From positions 1-64,000 of the forward strand of contig JBCCDU010000009.1 in the NCBI GenBank assembly GCA_039030715.1: a stretch of DNA of 64,000 nucleotides, in the 5' to 3' direction. The notes under the pieces are model-generated. The model ran no database searches. It was not told where the DNA came from and was given only the letters and a program-made list of their open reading frames with translations. The position numbers were made by a program, and so were the translations under genes. Below, piece after piece: positions 34,002 to 43,443 of the stretch. The DNA is from Thermohalobaculum sp039030715 (GTDB taxonomy: Bacteria > Pseudomonadota > Alphaproteobacteria > Rhodobacterales > Rhodobacteraceae). The stretch's first letter is position 1; each line of letters begins with the position of its first letter.

Positions 34002-34133
34002 ACGCCCAGCCCTTGAAGCTGCCTTGGGGGCGCCATAAGTTAATGATGTGGAAGCGGCTCCCCCCAATAGCTTGCTTCCTGATGCAGCCGTTCTCCCCCC
34101 TCGACGGCGCATCGCAGGGTCCAGTTTAGGACC

Positions 34134-34168
34134 AGCGCCCGGTGTTTCCCCACGCCGGGCGCTTTCTT
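34134..34168 (+). terminator. Rho-independent terminator after the response regulator
   Basis: AGCGCCCGGTG pairs with CGCCGGGCGCT (11 pairs including one G-U) around an eight-base loop, followed by TTTCTT. It lies about 130 bases after the response regulator stop, isolating it from xthA. Confidence 0.8.
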
Positions 34169-34235
34169 GTTGCGGGCGTCGATCTTTGCAAGGCATGTTG
34201 GGCACCCGCCGTAAATTCTCCGCGAAGGCCCGCCA

Positions 34236-35024
34236 ATGCCCCTCACCATCGCCACATGGAATATCAACTCGGTTCGCCTGCGGATCGACCTCGTCACCCA
34301 GTTCCTGAACGAGGTCGGACCCGATGTGCTGTGCCTGCAGGAGACGAAATCGCCTGTCGAGATGATTCCGGCTGCAGCGCTAGCCGCCGCAGGCTACCCC
34401 CATCTGATCGCGCGCGGACAAAAGGGTTATAACGGCGTCGCGATCATCAGCCGAGTGCCGTTAGAGGATGCAGGCCATATCGACTGGTGCGCCAAAGGGG
34501 ATGCCCGCCACGTCGCAGCGGCCTTGCCCGGTGATGCTGTTCTGCATAACTTCTATGTTCCTGCCGGTGGCGATGAGCCGGATCGCGACAAGAATGAAAA
34601 ATTCGGCCACAAACTTGATTTCGTTCAAGAGATGACCGAGTGGAGCGCGAGGGAAAAGCATCCCGGAATCCTGGTTGGCGACCTGAACATCGCACCGCTG
34701 GAGACCGATGTCTGGTCGCACAAGCAGCTTTTGAAAGTTGTCAGCCATACCCCTGTCGAGGTCGACGCCCTGAACGGTGCGATGCAGGCTGGCGGTTGGA
34801 AGGATGTCATTCGCAGCGACATTCCAGAGCCGGAACGCCTCTATTCCTGGTGGTCATACCGCTCCAAGGACTGGGCGGCGGCGGACAAGGGGCGCCGGTT
34901 GGATCATGTCTGGGCGCGTGGCGTCAGCCATATGGCAGGCTCGTCGCGCGTGCTAAAAGACTGGCGCGGGATGGAAAAGCCATCGGACCATTGCCCGGTA
35001 TTGGTGGATTTCGATCTGGGGTGA
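34236..35024 (+). CDS. xthA: Exodeoxyribonuclease III
   Basis: 262 aa AP endonuclease/3'-exonuclease of base-excision repair. It has the EEP-family motifs: ATWNINSVRLR (Asn), CLQETK (metal Glu), VGDLNIAP (Asp/Asn) and the terminal SDHCPVLVDF (catalytic Asp-His). Length is normal. It stands alone between a terminator and a palindromic repeat. Confidence 0.95.
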   Translation: MPLTIATWNINSVRLRIDLVTQFLNEVGPDVLCLQETKSPVEMIPAAALAAAGYPHLIARGQKGYNGVAIISRVPLEDAGHIDWCAKGDARHVAAALPGDAVLHNFYVPAGGDEPDRDKNEKFGHKLDFVQEMTEWSAREKHPGILVGDLNIAPLETDVWSHKQLLKVVSHTPVEVDALNGAMQAGGWKDVIRSDIPEPERLYSWWSYRSKDWAAADKGRRLDHVWARGVSHMAGSSRVLKDWRGMEKPSDHCPVLVDFDLG

Positions 35025-35074
35025 GCCACGTCGGTGGCGTTCCTGCGTAAGTGCCTCACCAACACCCTGAAAGA

Positions 35075-35097
35075 TGTCCCGGATCAAGTCCGGGACA
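35075..35097. repeat. Dispersed palindromic repeat, copy 1
   Basis: Arms TGTCCCGGA and TCCGGGACA flank the centre TCAAG, giving a near-perfect palindrome. An identical 23-base copy lies at 43182-43204. Both sit in intergenic space next to gene ends, as expected of REP-like elements that are widespread in alphaproteobacteria. Confidence 0.75.
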
Positions 35098-35124
35098 GCA
35101 CAGGAATATCTGCGGGATCGCGCC

Positions 35125-35751
35125 TTAGCGTTCGCAGTTTTCGTCACCGATATAGAAGAGCTCGCCGCCCAGCTTCACGTTTGCACGGGTCTCGCTGAGC
35201 GCTACGGTTGTGGTGAGGCCCTGATTGTCCACCACGATCCATTGGCGCAGCTCAAGCGGACTGTCGGCGAAAACCATGGTGATGGAGCCCTGATCCGGTG
35301 CGTCCGGGTCAATCGCCTTCACGCGAAGCTGCCCGGCGGATCGTTCGATGCTTTGCACCGCATCGTCCGAGCGCAGATCGACGCGATCGCGCAGCAGCAG
35401 GTCAAGTGGCGTCTCGCTAAGCGGGAAGCGGTCCACGGTCTGAATCTGGGGGTCGCAGACCCCAACCCAAACCCCATCGGCGATGATCAAGGCCCGGTTC
35501 GGTGGCGCGTACTCGAACCGCATCCGCCCGGGACGGCGCATATAGAACAGGCCCTCGCTGAGGTCGCCATCGGGGCCGACCTGGACGAAATTGCCCTCCA
35601 ACGTTCCGATCCCGTTGAGATAATTGGAAATCCGTAAGAGATCGGCGGGGCTGGCGTCCTGCGCCACCGCCTGGTTGGTGAAGCCTGCCAACCCGGCAAG
35701 CGCCAGGCCCACAAAGGCAGTAACGATACGTGATTTGGTCATAAGCACCAT
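35125..35751 (-). CDS. lolA: Outer-membrane lipoprotein carrier protein
   Basis: 208 aa periplasmic chaperone that carries lipoproteins from LolCDE to the outer membrane. Signal peptide IVTAFVGLALAGLAGFTNQA; the LolA-type beta sheet is seen in LEGNFVQVGPDGDLSEGLFY and RRPGRMRFEYAPP. Starts are ambiguous: ATG at 35751 (GGAC upstream) or 35742 (MTKSR). It lies downstream of ftsK on the same strand with an 86-bp gap, an arrangement common in this order. Confidence 0.9.
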   Translation of the reverse strand: MVLMTKSRIVTAFVGLALAGLAGFTNQAVAQDASPADLLRISNYLNGIGTLEGNFVQVGPDGDLSEGLFYMRRPGRMRFEYAPPNRALIIADGVWVGVCDPQIQTVDRFPLSETPLDLLLRDRVDLRSDDAVQSIERSAGQLRVKAIDPDAPDQGSITMVFADSPLELRQWIVVDNQGLTTTVALSETRANVKLGGELFYIGDENCER

Positions 35752-35837
35752 CTGGGGTCCGATCAGGGCGAAACAACGGCATTCCGTTGCATTTGTCTAT
35801 CACGAAGTTCGACGCTCGCGCTGGCGCAATCCTTGGC

Positions 35838-38513
35838 TCACCGCTCCTCGATCAGGATATCGCGTTTGCCGACAGCATTGGCGGGGGTGACGACGCCCTG
35901 TTCCTCCATCTCCTCGACCAGGCGCGCCGCCTTGTTGTAGCCGATGGCGAGTTTGCGTTGGATGTAAGAGGTCGAACACTTGCGGTCGCGCGCCACCACG
36001 GCGACGGCTTTGTCGTAAAGCTCGTCCCCCGTATCTCCCGCCTGGGCGAGGCCCAGTTTCTCGTCGATCAGCGCTTGGGATTCATCATCCACGCCCTCGG
36101 TTACGGCACCCACATAGTCGGGCGGGCCGAGGGTTTTCAGGTGGCGCACAACCTCCTCGACTTCCTCGTCGCTGACGAACGGGCCATGGACCCGGCGGAT
36201 ACGCCCGCCACCGGCCATGTAGAGCATGTCGCCCATGCCCAGCAATTGCTCGGCCCCCTGCTCGCCCAGGATCGTGCGGCTATCGATTTTCGAGGTGACC
36301 TGGAACGAGATCCGCGTCGGGAAGTTCGCCTTGATCGTTCCGGTGATGACATCGACCGAAGGACGCTGCGTTGCCATGATCAGGTGGATGCCGGAAGCCC
36401 GTGCCATCTGCGCCAGACGCTGGATGCAGGCCTCGATCTCCTTCCCCGCCACCATCATCAGATCGGCCATCTCATCGACGATGACGACGATCAGGGGCAT
36501 CTCCTCCGGCTCGAAGGTTTCGGTCTCGTAGACGGGCTCGCCCGTCGTGTCGTCGAATCCCGTCTGAACGGTGCGGCTGAAATCCTCACCCTTGGTGATC
36601 GCGTCGCGGACACGTGCGTTATAGCCGTCGATATTCCGCACACCCATCTTGGACATCTTGCGATAGCGCTCCTCCATCTCGGCGACGACCCATTTTAGGG
36701 CTACGACGGCTTTCTTGGGGTCAGTCACCACCGGAGACATCAGATGAGGGATGTTGTCGTAGACGCTGAGCTCCAGCATCTTCGGGTCGATCATGATCAG
36801 CCGGCACTGTTTGGGGCTGAGCCGATAGAGCAGACTGAGTATCATGGTGTTGATCGCGACCGATTTGCCCGACCCCGTGGTCCCGGCGATCAGCAAGTGG
36901 GGCATCTTGGCGAGGTTGGCGACAACCGGCGATCCCTCGATATCCTTGCCCAGCGCCAGCGCCAGCGGATAGGCGCTGTCGCCATAGGACGTGTGCTCCA
37001 GCGTCTCGCGCAGCAGCACCTTCTCACGGTCGGAATTGGGAAGCTCGATCCCGATGACCGAGCGTCCCGGCACCGTTGAAACACGGGCCGCAAGCGCAGA
37101 CATCGACCGCGCGATATCGTCGGCCAGACCGATCACCCGACTGGCTTTGAGGCCAGGGGCGGGTTCCAGTTCATAAAGCGTCACGACAGGGCCAGGTTTG
37201 ACGGCCACGATTTCGCCGCGCACGCCATAGTCTTCCAGCACCGTTTCGAGCATCCGCGCATTTTCTTCCAGCGCGATATCGGACATCTGAATCCGCTGGA
37301 TCGGGATCGGGCGCGCCAATATGTCGAGCGGGGGCGCGTCATAAGGCGCATCATCCTCCAACCCGTCCAGGGCCAGCATCGGTTCCTGCTCGCGGCGGGC
37401 GCGACGGCTCTTGGCCTGAGCCCGGCCTGTCGGATGGCTGACGGTGCTGCCTGGAACGCTTTCATCAGAGCGCATCTCCGCGCGAGGCGACGCGACCGGA
37501 GCATCGGGCGAGCCCATCGGACCATCGTCTTCCATCAGGTTCTGCATGGCATTGCGCAGCGTGCTGCCGGGCGCGGTTTGATCCGTCTGCGCCTGCGGTT
37601 CAACCCGGGCCACTGGCGCATGCAGCGGTGGTTCATCCGCGATGCCGGTCATCCTTCCCATCGGCAGGTCGTCGCGTGCTTCCAGCCGGTTCACCTTCGG
37701 CATGGCGACGCCAGGCAAGCGCGGCATTCGCTGGCGCCAGGATCCGGTAGGTTCCGCTGGCCCCAATTTCTGGGCGCGTGTGCGGCTGGCGGCGCGGCGC
37801 TCGCGCAGGGTGCTGACGCCGCTGGCGACGCCGCGGCCCGCTGCGATTGCCCCGATGCGGGCACCGACACCCAGCAGCGCCAGAACGCGGCCGCCGACAT
37901 CGCGGAAGGACCGCGAGAGCCACCGCCAGATCGTCGAGGTCTCTCCCTTGTCCAAGCCAAGGGCCGCGCCGCCCAGAACCAGTAGCAGCGCCCCACGCGC
38001 GAGCGACAGCAGCACCAGCGCCTGCGCATCGCCAACAGGGATCAGATCCAGCAGCAGACGCGCACCCCGGTCGCCGAAAAGCCCGCCCAAACCGACACTA
38101 AGCTGCCAGTTCGGGCCGACCGCATGGGTCGCGGCAAAGGCAGCCGCCACCACCAGCGCAAGCGGCATGACAGGCAAGCGGCCCCAAACCCGCTCGACCC
38201 CGCGATGCAACAGGCACCGCAGGCCCCAGACACCGAGGAGCATCACAAACCCCCAGGACGCAAACCCCGTGAATTGCATCAGCGGGTCTGCAATGAAGGC
38301 ACCGGCCGCCCCCAGAAGGTTCTGCGCGTCGCGAGAGGTCGCGTTCCACAGACTGGGATCGTCGGGATGATAGCTCCAGAGGATCGCGCCCAGCACCACG
38401 GCGAATGTGACAAGACCGAGACCCCAGATCTCGGTCATTCGGCGGCGCAGCGCGAGCGAGGTCGTGCTGTCCACTAGTGGAGTGCCCCCGCTCTCTCCCG
38501 TGAATAATGCCAT
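35838..38513 (-). CDS. ftsK: DNA translocase FtsK
   Basis: 891 aa. N-terminal four-helix membrane anchor (about 25-190), a Pro/Ala-rich linker (200-400), then the RecA-like motor: Walker A GTTGSGKSVAINT, Walker B VVIVDEMADLMMV, and a final gamma winged helix (KCSTSYIQRKLAIGYNKAARL) that reads KOPS sequences. It pumps chromosome termini through the septum and activates XerCD at dif. Length and motifs are complete. Confidence 0.96.
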   Translation of the reverse strand: MALFTGESGGTPLVDSTTSLALRRRMTEIWGLGLVTFAVVLGAILWSYHPDDPSLWNATSRDAQNLLGAAGAFIADPLMQFTGFASWGFVMLLGVWGLRCLLHRGVERVWGRLPVMPLALVVAAAFAATHAVGPNWQLSVGLGGLFGDRGARLLLDLIPVGDAQALVLLSLARGALLLVLGGAALGLDKGETSTIWRWLSRSFRDVGGRVLALLGVGARIGAIAAGRGVASGVSTLRERRAASRTRAQKLGPAEPTGSWRQRMPRLPGVAMPKVNRLEARDDLPMGRMTGIADEPPLHAPVARVEPQAQTDQTAPGSTLRNAMQNLMEDDGPMGSPDAPVASPRAEMRSDESVPGSTVSHPTGRAQAKSRRARREQEPMLALDGLEDDAPYDAPPLDILARPIPIQRIQMSDIALEENARMLETVLEDYGVRGEIVAVKPGPVVTLYELEPAPGLKASRVIGLADDIARSMSALAARVSTVPGRSVIGIELPNSDREKVLLRETLEHTSYGDSAYPLALALGKDIEGSPVVANLAKMPHLLIAGTTGSGKSVAINTMILSLLYRLSPKQCRLIMIDPKMLELSVYDNIPHLMSPVVTDPKKAVVALKWVVAEMEERYRKMSKMGVRNIDGYNARVRDAITKGEDFSRTVQTGFDDTTGEPVYETETFEPEEMPLIVVIVDEMADLMMVAGKEIEACIQRLAQMARASGIHLIMATQRPSVDVITGTIKANFPTRISFQVTSKIDSRTILGEQGAEQLLGMGDMLYMAGGGRIRRVHGPFVSDEEVEEVVRHLKTLGPPDYVGAVTEGVDDESQALIDEKLGLAQAGDTGDELYDKAVAVVARDRKCSTSYIQRKLAIGYNKAARLVEEMEEQGVVTPANAVGKRDILIEER

Positions 38514-38546
38514 TCAGGCCTCGCTCTCCCCAGCCGCAGTGCGGCC

Positions 38547-39758
38547 TCAGTTCATCTGCTCGGTCAGCACATCCCTGACCTGTTCCAGTCCCCGTCGTAC
38601 TTCCTCGGCCGGCGCCACCAGCGCCAGGCGCAGGTATCCCTCGCCAGGATTACCTCCACCGAATTCAGGCGATACGTCACGCGACAGATAGCTCCCAGGC
38701 AGCGACTTCACCCCCGCCCGGCGCCAGAGGGTTCGGGCCGCTTCCTCGTCATCCGCCACACGCAACCACAGGAAGAACCCCGCCTCCGGTGACATATAGC
38801 CCGGCAGATTTGTCAAAATTTGGTCGGCCAGATCGAATTTCTCGCGATAGAGCGCCCGGTTCGCTTCGACATGCGCCTCATCCGCCCAGCAGGCGGCAGC
38901 GGCGATCTGCGCCGGGATTGGCATCGGCGCCCCGGCATAGGAGCGTAGTTGCAGCATTCGCTGCCGGTTCTGCGCCCCCGTACAGGCAAATCCCGAGCGC
39001 AGCCCGGCGAGGTTCGAGCGTTTGGAGAGCGAATGGAAGACCACCAGCCGCTCCGGATCCGCCCCAATATCCGAAGCGACCTGCAGCGCACCGGTCGGCG
39101 CCTTATCGCGATAAATCTCGGAATAACACTCATCCGCAAAGACGCGGAAATCGTGGCGCTCCGCCAACTCCAACAGGGTCCGCCAGTAGGCAAAATCCGC
39201 AATCGCGCCCTGCGGATTGGCGGGCGAGCAGAGATAGGCGACCGTCGTTCGATCCAGCAACGCTTTTGGAAGGTTTGCAAAATCGGGCAGATGCCCGGTT
39301 TCCGCGGTACAGGGCAGATACACCGGCTCTGCCCCCGCGGTCATCGCGGCGACTGCATAGCATTGATAGAACGGGTTCGGCAGCAGGACCGCTGGGCGCT
39401 GGCCGTGCTTCTCCTCCGGACTCAGTGCGATGCAGGTGGCGAACAGGCCCTCGCGCGTGCCGTTGAGCGGCAGGATCTGCGTTTCCGGATCGCAATAGTC
39501 CTCGCCAACGCCATAACGCAGCGCGAGCCAGGCCGAGACCGCCTCGCGCAGCTCCGGCAATCCCTCATTCGGTGGGTATTTTGAAAGCTTGGCTGAGTGC
39601 TCCAGCATGATCGGACCGACGAAATCGGGCACCGCATGCTGAGGCTCGCCAATAGACATGGCGATTTCTTCGCCACCCGGTGCCACGCCGTCCAACAGGC
39701 GGCGCAAACGCGGAAAAGCATATTCCGGCAAACCGGCAAACCGGGTTGGGAAATCCAT
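38547..39758 (-). CDS. Class I/II PLP aminotransferase (succinyldiaminopimelate aminotransferase, DapC-like)
   Basis: 403 aa fold-type I enzyme. PLP Lys in HSLSKRSNLAGLRSGF, substrate-binding Asn in SPANPQG, Asp/Tyr in FADECYSEIYRD, and C-terminal Arg in GYLRLALV. The start MDFPTRFAGLPEYAFPRL and the sequence around it are characteristic of DapC-like proteins that aminate N-succinyl-2-amino-6-ketopimelate in lysine/peptidoglycan synthesis. Close relatives act on other 2-oxo acids, so the substrate is probable rather than certain. Confidence 0.85.
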   Translation of the reverse strand: MDFPTRFAGLPEYAFPRLRRLLDGVAPGGEEIAMSIGEPQHAVPDFVGPIMLEHSAKLSKYPPNEGLPELREAVSAWLALRYGVGEDYCDPETQILPLNGTREGLFATCIALSPEEKHGQRPAVLLPNPFYQCYAVAAMTAGAEPVYLPCTAETGHLPDFANLPKALLDRTTVAYLCSPANPQGAIADFAYWRTLLELAERHDFRVFADECYSEIYRDKAPTGALQVASDIGADPERLVVFHSLSKRSNLAGLRSGFACTGAQNRQRMLQLRSYAGAPMPIPAQIAAAACWADEAHVEANRALYREKFDLADQILTNLPGYMSPEAGFFLWLRVADDEEAARTLWRRAGVKSLPGSYLSRDVSPEFGGGNPGEGYLRLALVAPAEEVRRGLEQVRDVLTEQMN

Positions 39759-39832
39759 CTCTCAGCCTCGTTAACGGACCTCTAGCGGGCCCTGTTGATT
39801 GAACAATACAGGCACAGGCCCGGAACGTCCAG

Positions 39833-41164
39833 TCAACCTCGCAAAACCGGCTCCAAGGCCTGACCGATGGCCAGCAGCGTCTGTTCCTGATGGGCGCCTG
39901 CGACCAGCATGATCCCGACCATCGGCGTTTCTGTCGGCAATGTCAGGGCCGAGAGGCCCAGCAAGTTCGCCTGGCGCGTGTTGCGCAGGCCCAGCAGGTT
40001 GCGTTTGGTGTAATAGTCGTTATCGGCGGCCAGGCGGCTGACCAGCGGCGGCAGGATGGGGCTGCTTGACATGATGATCACCCCCTCCTGGGCGATCCGC
40101 GCCTGGATCGAAGTCGAGAGCCGCGTCTGGACGGCGCTCGCATGATCCGCCATGGTTCGCGGGAACGCGGCGCCGCCGCGAAAGCGTTGTTCGATCTGAT
40201 GGTACATCGTGTCGGGATTGGCCTCGATCACCTCACCCCATTCCTCCCAGGCGTCGGTGAGGATCACGCCACCGTGGGAGGTGAGTACGTCCGCGCTTTC
40301 GTCGAATTCCGGCGCCTGCCCGCGGGTGATCGCGACGCCTGCATCGGCGATCCGGCCGAGGGCCGCGTCGAAGGCGCTCGCTACCTCCGGATCCATGTCT
40401 GCCATCACATGGTTTTCGGCGAGGAACAGGGTCGCGGGCAGCGAGGGCGCAGGGATCGACGGCGTCTCGCCCCGCAGTGCAGCGAAGATCAGCCCCGCAT
40501 CCTCCACCGTGCGGCAAAGCGGACCGGGCGTATCGAAGGTGGTCGAGAGCGGCACAATCCCGTCGCAAGAAATCGCCCCGATGGTCGTCTTCAACCCCAC
40601 CAGATCGTTCCAGGCCGCCGGGATACGCACAGATCCACCAGTGTCCGAACCGATGCCCGCAGCAGCCAGTCCCTTAGCAACCGAAACTCCGGCGCCGGAA
40701 GAGGACCCCCCTGGCACACGGCGCCGGTCAATCGCATTGGGCGGTGTCGCGGTCATCGGGTTGAACCCGAGGCCGGAGAACGCAAGCTCCGACATATGGG
40801 TTTTACCCAGACAGACCAGACCAGCCGCAGTCGCGTGGCTCAGCGCGGGCGCATCCGCCTGGGGTATGCGACCCGCCAGCAGGCGCGACCCCGCTTCGGT
40901 CGCCACGCCCGCCATGTCGACATTGTCTTTCCAACTGATCGGAACGCCGTCTAGCGGGCCAAGACGCCCACTCTGCTGCTGGCGTTGATGGGCGGCGGCG
41001 GCCTCGGCCCGCGCCCGGTCGGGTGTTGTTCGGGCATAGATCAACGAAGCATCGGGATCCGCTGCGATCGCGGCAAGGAATCTCTCAGTCAATTCGCGCG
41101 GGTCCAGGCCCGCCTCGATTGCCCGTCCGAGCGCCGCCGCGCCCGCAGTCTGCCAATCATCCAT
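39833..41164 (-). CDS. Amidase signature family hydrolase
   Basis: 443 aa. The Ser-cisSer-Lys triad is visible: Lys in PISWKDNVDM, the glycine/serine-rich PGGSSSGAGVSVAKG, and the nucleophile Ser in GSDTGGSVRIPA. It hydrolyses an amide; the exact substrate is unknown. GatA is unlikely without gatC/gatB nearby. Transcribed in the same direction as the aminotransferase, 74 bp upstream of it. Confidence 0.9.
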   Translation of the reverse strand: MDDWQTAGAAALGRAIEAGLDPRELTERFLAAIAADPDASLIYARTTPDRARAEAAAAHQRQQQSGRLGPLDGVPISWKDNVDMAGVATEAGSRLLAGRIPQADAPALSHATAAGLVCLGKTHMSELAFSGLGFNPMTATPPNAIDRRRVPGGSSSGAGVSVAKGLAAAGIGSDTGGSVRIPAAWNDLVGLKTTIGAISCDGIVPLSTTFDTPGPLCRTVEDAGLIFAALRGETPSIPAPSLPATLFLAENHVMADMDPEVASAFDAALGRIADAGVAITRGQAPEFDESADVLTSHGGVILTDAWEEWGEVIEANPDTMYHQIEQRFRGGAAFPRTMADHASAVQTRLSTSIQARIAQEGVIIMSSSPILPPLVSRLAADNDYYTKRNLLGLRNTRQANLLGLSALTLPTETPMVGIMLVAGAHQEQTLLAIGQALEPVLRG

Positions 41165-41244
41165 GTTGGTTCCTCCCCATTTGCCGCATCTCTGCCGCGC
41201 GTCGAGGATTGGACATTCGCCCGCGCCAACCCAATAGTAAAGTC

Positions 41245-42453
41245 ATGGAACGTGCAGAGATTGTGATCATCGGCGGCGGCCTGATCGGCCCTGCCATCGC
41301 CCTGGCGCTGACGGGTGGGGGGCTGCGACCGGTCCTGATCGACGCGCAAGCGGTCGAGGTCCGAAAGGACCCGGAATTCGACGGCCGCGCTTACGCGGTG
41401 ACGCTGGCCTCGCAACGCCTGCTCAACCGGATCGGCGTGTGGGAGGATATTGCCCCCAACGCCCAACCCATCTCGGATATTCATGTCAGCGAAGGCGGTG
41501 CACCGGCACCTCTACTGCATTTCGACCCTGCGGAGCTGGATGAGGGCGCGTTCGGCTGGATTGTTGAAGATCGCTGGCTACGAAATGCGCTGCTTAACCA
41601 GATGCAGGATGCCGACATTCCCCATTATGCATCGATGGAGGTCGGCGGGATCGAGCGCGGCACGGCCTCCGCCGAAATCGCGTTGCCCGATGGACAAGTT
41701 CTGCATGCTGATCTGGTCATTGCGGCGGATGGCCGACGCTCTCGCCTGGCGCGGTCTGCGGGAATCCGGCGGATTGGCTGGTCCTACGATCAGACCGGGC
41801 TGGTCAACGCCATCGCCCATACCGAGCCGCATGACGGCGTCGCGCATCAGAGCTTCTTCCCCGGCGGACCCTTCGCGGTTCTGCCGCTGCCGGGCAATCG
41901 ATCCTCTCTCGTTTGGTCCGAGCGCCGCGAGGCCGCCTCGCGGCTGGCGGGTCTGGAGGATGAGGCCTTCATTGCGGAGGTCGCGCGGCGCATTGGCGGG
42001 CGGCTTGGCGAGATCTCACTGATCGGGCGCCGCTGGGCCTATCCGCTCGATCTGACACTGGCCACGCGCTTTGTCGATCACAGACTGGCGCTGATCGGGG
42101 ATGCGGCGCATGGGGTCCACCCGATCGCGGGCCAGGGCATGAATCTGGGCCTGCGCGACGTGGCTGCGCTGGCGGAGACGCTGGCGGATGCAAGCCGGTT
42201 AGGGGAGGATCTGGGCAGCCTGCCGGTGCTGGAACGCTATCAGCGCTGGCGCCGGTTCGACACCACCGCCATGGCCTTGGGGATGGACGGTTTAAACAGG
42301 CTTTTCTCGAACAATAACAGTGCACTTTCGGCCGTTCGGCAAGCAGGACTTAGGGTAATCAATGGCCTCGCCACCCCCCGTCAAACCCTGATGCGCGAGG
42401 CTATCGGGGCGCAAGGCACGGTTCCGAAACTGCTGAAGGGCCGCCCCTTGTGA
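41245..42453 (+). CDS. UbiH/UbiF/COQ6-family FAD-dependent hydroxylase (ubiquinone biosynthesis)
   Basis: 402 aa. FAD motifs: GxGxxG in IVIIGGGLIGPAIALAL, DG-type segment LVIAADGRRSRLARSAG, and LALIGDAAHGVHPIAGQG followed by MNLGLRDV, the hallmark of the ubiquinone-ring hydroxylases. The frame is open to 41023, but the ATG at 41245 starts the FAD domain. Which ring position it hydroxylates cannot be told here. Divergent from the amidase gene. Confidence 0.9.
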   Translation: MERAEIVIIGGGLIGPAIALALTGGGLRPVLIDAQAVEVRKDPEFDGRAYAVTLASQRLLNRIGVWEDIAPNAQPISDIHVSEGGAPAPLLHFDPAELDEGAFGWIVEDRWLRNALLNQMQDADIPHYASMEVGGIERGTASAEIALPDGQVLHADLVIAADGRRSRLARSAGIRRIGWSYDQTGLVNAIAHTEPHDGVAHQSFFPGGPFAVLPLPGNRSSLVWSERREAASRLAGLEDEAFIAEVARRIGGRLGEISLIGRRWAYPLDLTLATRFVDHRLALIGDAAHGVHPIAGQGMNLGLRDVAALAETLADASRLGEDLGSLPVLERYQRWRRFDTTAMALGMDGLNRLFSNNNSALSAVRQAGLRVINGLATPRQTLMREAIGAQGTVPKLLKGRPL

Positions 42454-42463
42454 GCGGCGTCCG

Positions 42464-43156
42464 ATGACCGCGGTTGGGGCGCTGTTCGACAAGGCCGCGA
42501 CCACATATGACGCCGAGCGCCGCCTTCTGGTGCCGCGCTTTGACGACTTCTACGGTGCCGCAATCGAGGCCATTGGCATGCCCACACCGGGGGCAAAGGT
42601 ATTGGATATCGGGGCAGGCACCGGGCTCCTATCGGCGCTCGTCGCAGCACGGTTTCCGGATTGCCGCCTAACTCTATTCGATATCGCGCCCGCCATGCTG
42701 GCCAGGGCGCGCGAACGTTTTGCCGCGATGGGCGCTGCCGAGCCAGACCTGATCGTAGGCGACACGGGCTATGGCCTGCCGGACGGGCCATTCGACGCGG
42801 TCATCTCCGCGCTCTCGATCCATCATCTGACCGATGCAGCGAAACAGCGCTGTTTTGGCGACATCGCCCGCCTACTCCACCCCGGCGGGGTTTTCGTGAA
42901 CGCCGAACAGATCGCAGGCGATACGCCCGAAGAAAGCAAACAGCTCGACCGGGACTGGGAAGCGGAAGCGATCCGCCTTGGCGCAACGCCGCAGATGATT
43001 GCTGCCGCAAGGGATCGGATGGCCCATGACATCTGCGCCCCGCAGGATAAACAACTGCGATGGATGGCGGAGGCGGGACTGACATCGCCCGAATGCTGTT
43101 GGCGCGGCGGGCGCTTCGCGGTGCTGAAGGCTCGCTCCCGCCCAGGCAACTCATGA
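42464..43156 (+). CDS. Class I SAM-dependent methyltransferase
   Basis: 230 aa. SAM motif I VLDIGAGTGLLSALVA, motif II acidic residue in CRLTLFDIAPAMLARA, and the post-motif AVISALSIHHLTDAAK. It follows the ubiquinone hydroxylase by 10 bp and is likely co-transcribed. That suggests, but does not prove, a quinone-related role; it is not UbiG/UbiE by motif. Confidence 0.85.
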   Translation: MTAVGALFDKAATTYDAERRLLVPRFDDFYGAAIEAIGMPTPGAKVLDIGAGTGLLSALVAARFPDCRLTLFDIAPAMLARARERFAAMGAAEPDLIVGDTGYGLPDGPFDAVISALSIHHLTDAAKQRCFGDIARLLHPGGVFVNAEQIAGDTPEESKQLDRDWEAEAIRLGATPQMIAAARDRMAHDICAPQDKQLRWMAEAGLTSPECCWRGGRFAVLKARSRPGNS

Positions 43157-43181
43157 AGAAACCATCCGCTGCAAACGATGC

Positions 43182-43204
43182 TGTCCCGGATCAAGTCCGG
43201 GACA
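43182..43204. repeat. Dispersed palindromic repeat, copy 2
   Basis: Identical to the element at 35075-35097; here the symmetry extends two bases further on each side (GC...GC). It lies between the convergent methyltransferase and Trm112-like genes and may serve as a transcription-end hairpin for both. Confidence 0.75.
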
Positions 43205-43239
43205 GCAAAGTCATGAACGGCGATTGAAAGGCCAGGAGA

Positions 43240-43443
43240 TCAGGTCTCGAGCTTGCGCGCCTCGCTGACCAGCATGATCGGAATGCCCGAGCGGATCGGA
43301 TATGCCAAAGCGGCACGGCGCGAGATCAGCTCCCCCGCCTCGCGATCGTAGTCCAGCTTGCCGCCAGAGATAGGGCAGATCAACGATTCCAGCAGCTTCG
43401 GGCTCACCCAGTCGGGGTCCTCGACCTTTGGCTGCTCACTCAC
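43240..43443 (-). CDS. Trm112/YcaR-family small protein
   Basis: 67 aa. The segment SPKLLESLICPISGGKL followed by YPIRSGIPIML is the conserved Trm112p/YcaR core. Eukaryotic relatives activate methyltransferases; the bacterial role is unclear. The usual Zn Cys set is not present (single Cys). Its start overlaps the stop of the LON-domain gene by 4 bp. Confidence 0.88.
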   Translation of the reverse strand: MSEQPKVEDPDWVSPKLLESLICPISGGKLDYDREAGELISRRAALAYPIRSGIPIMLVSEARKLET

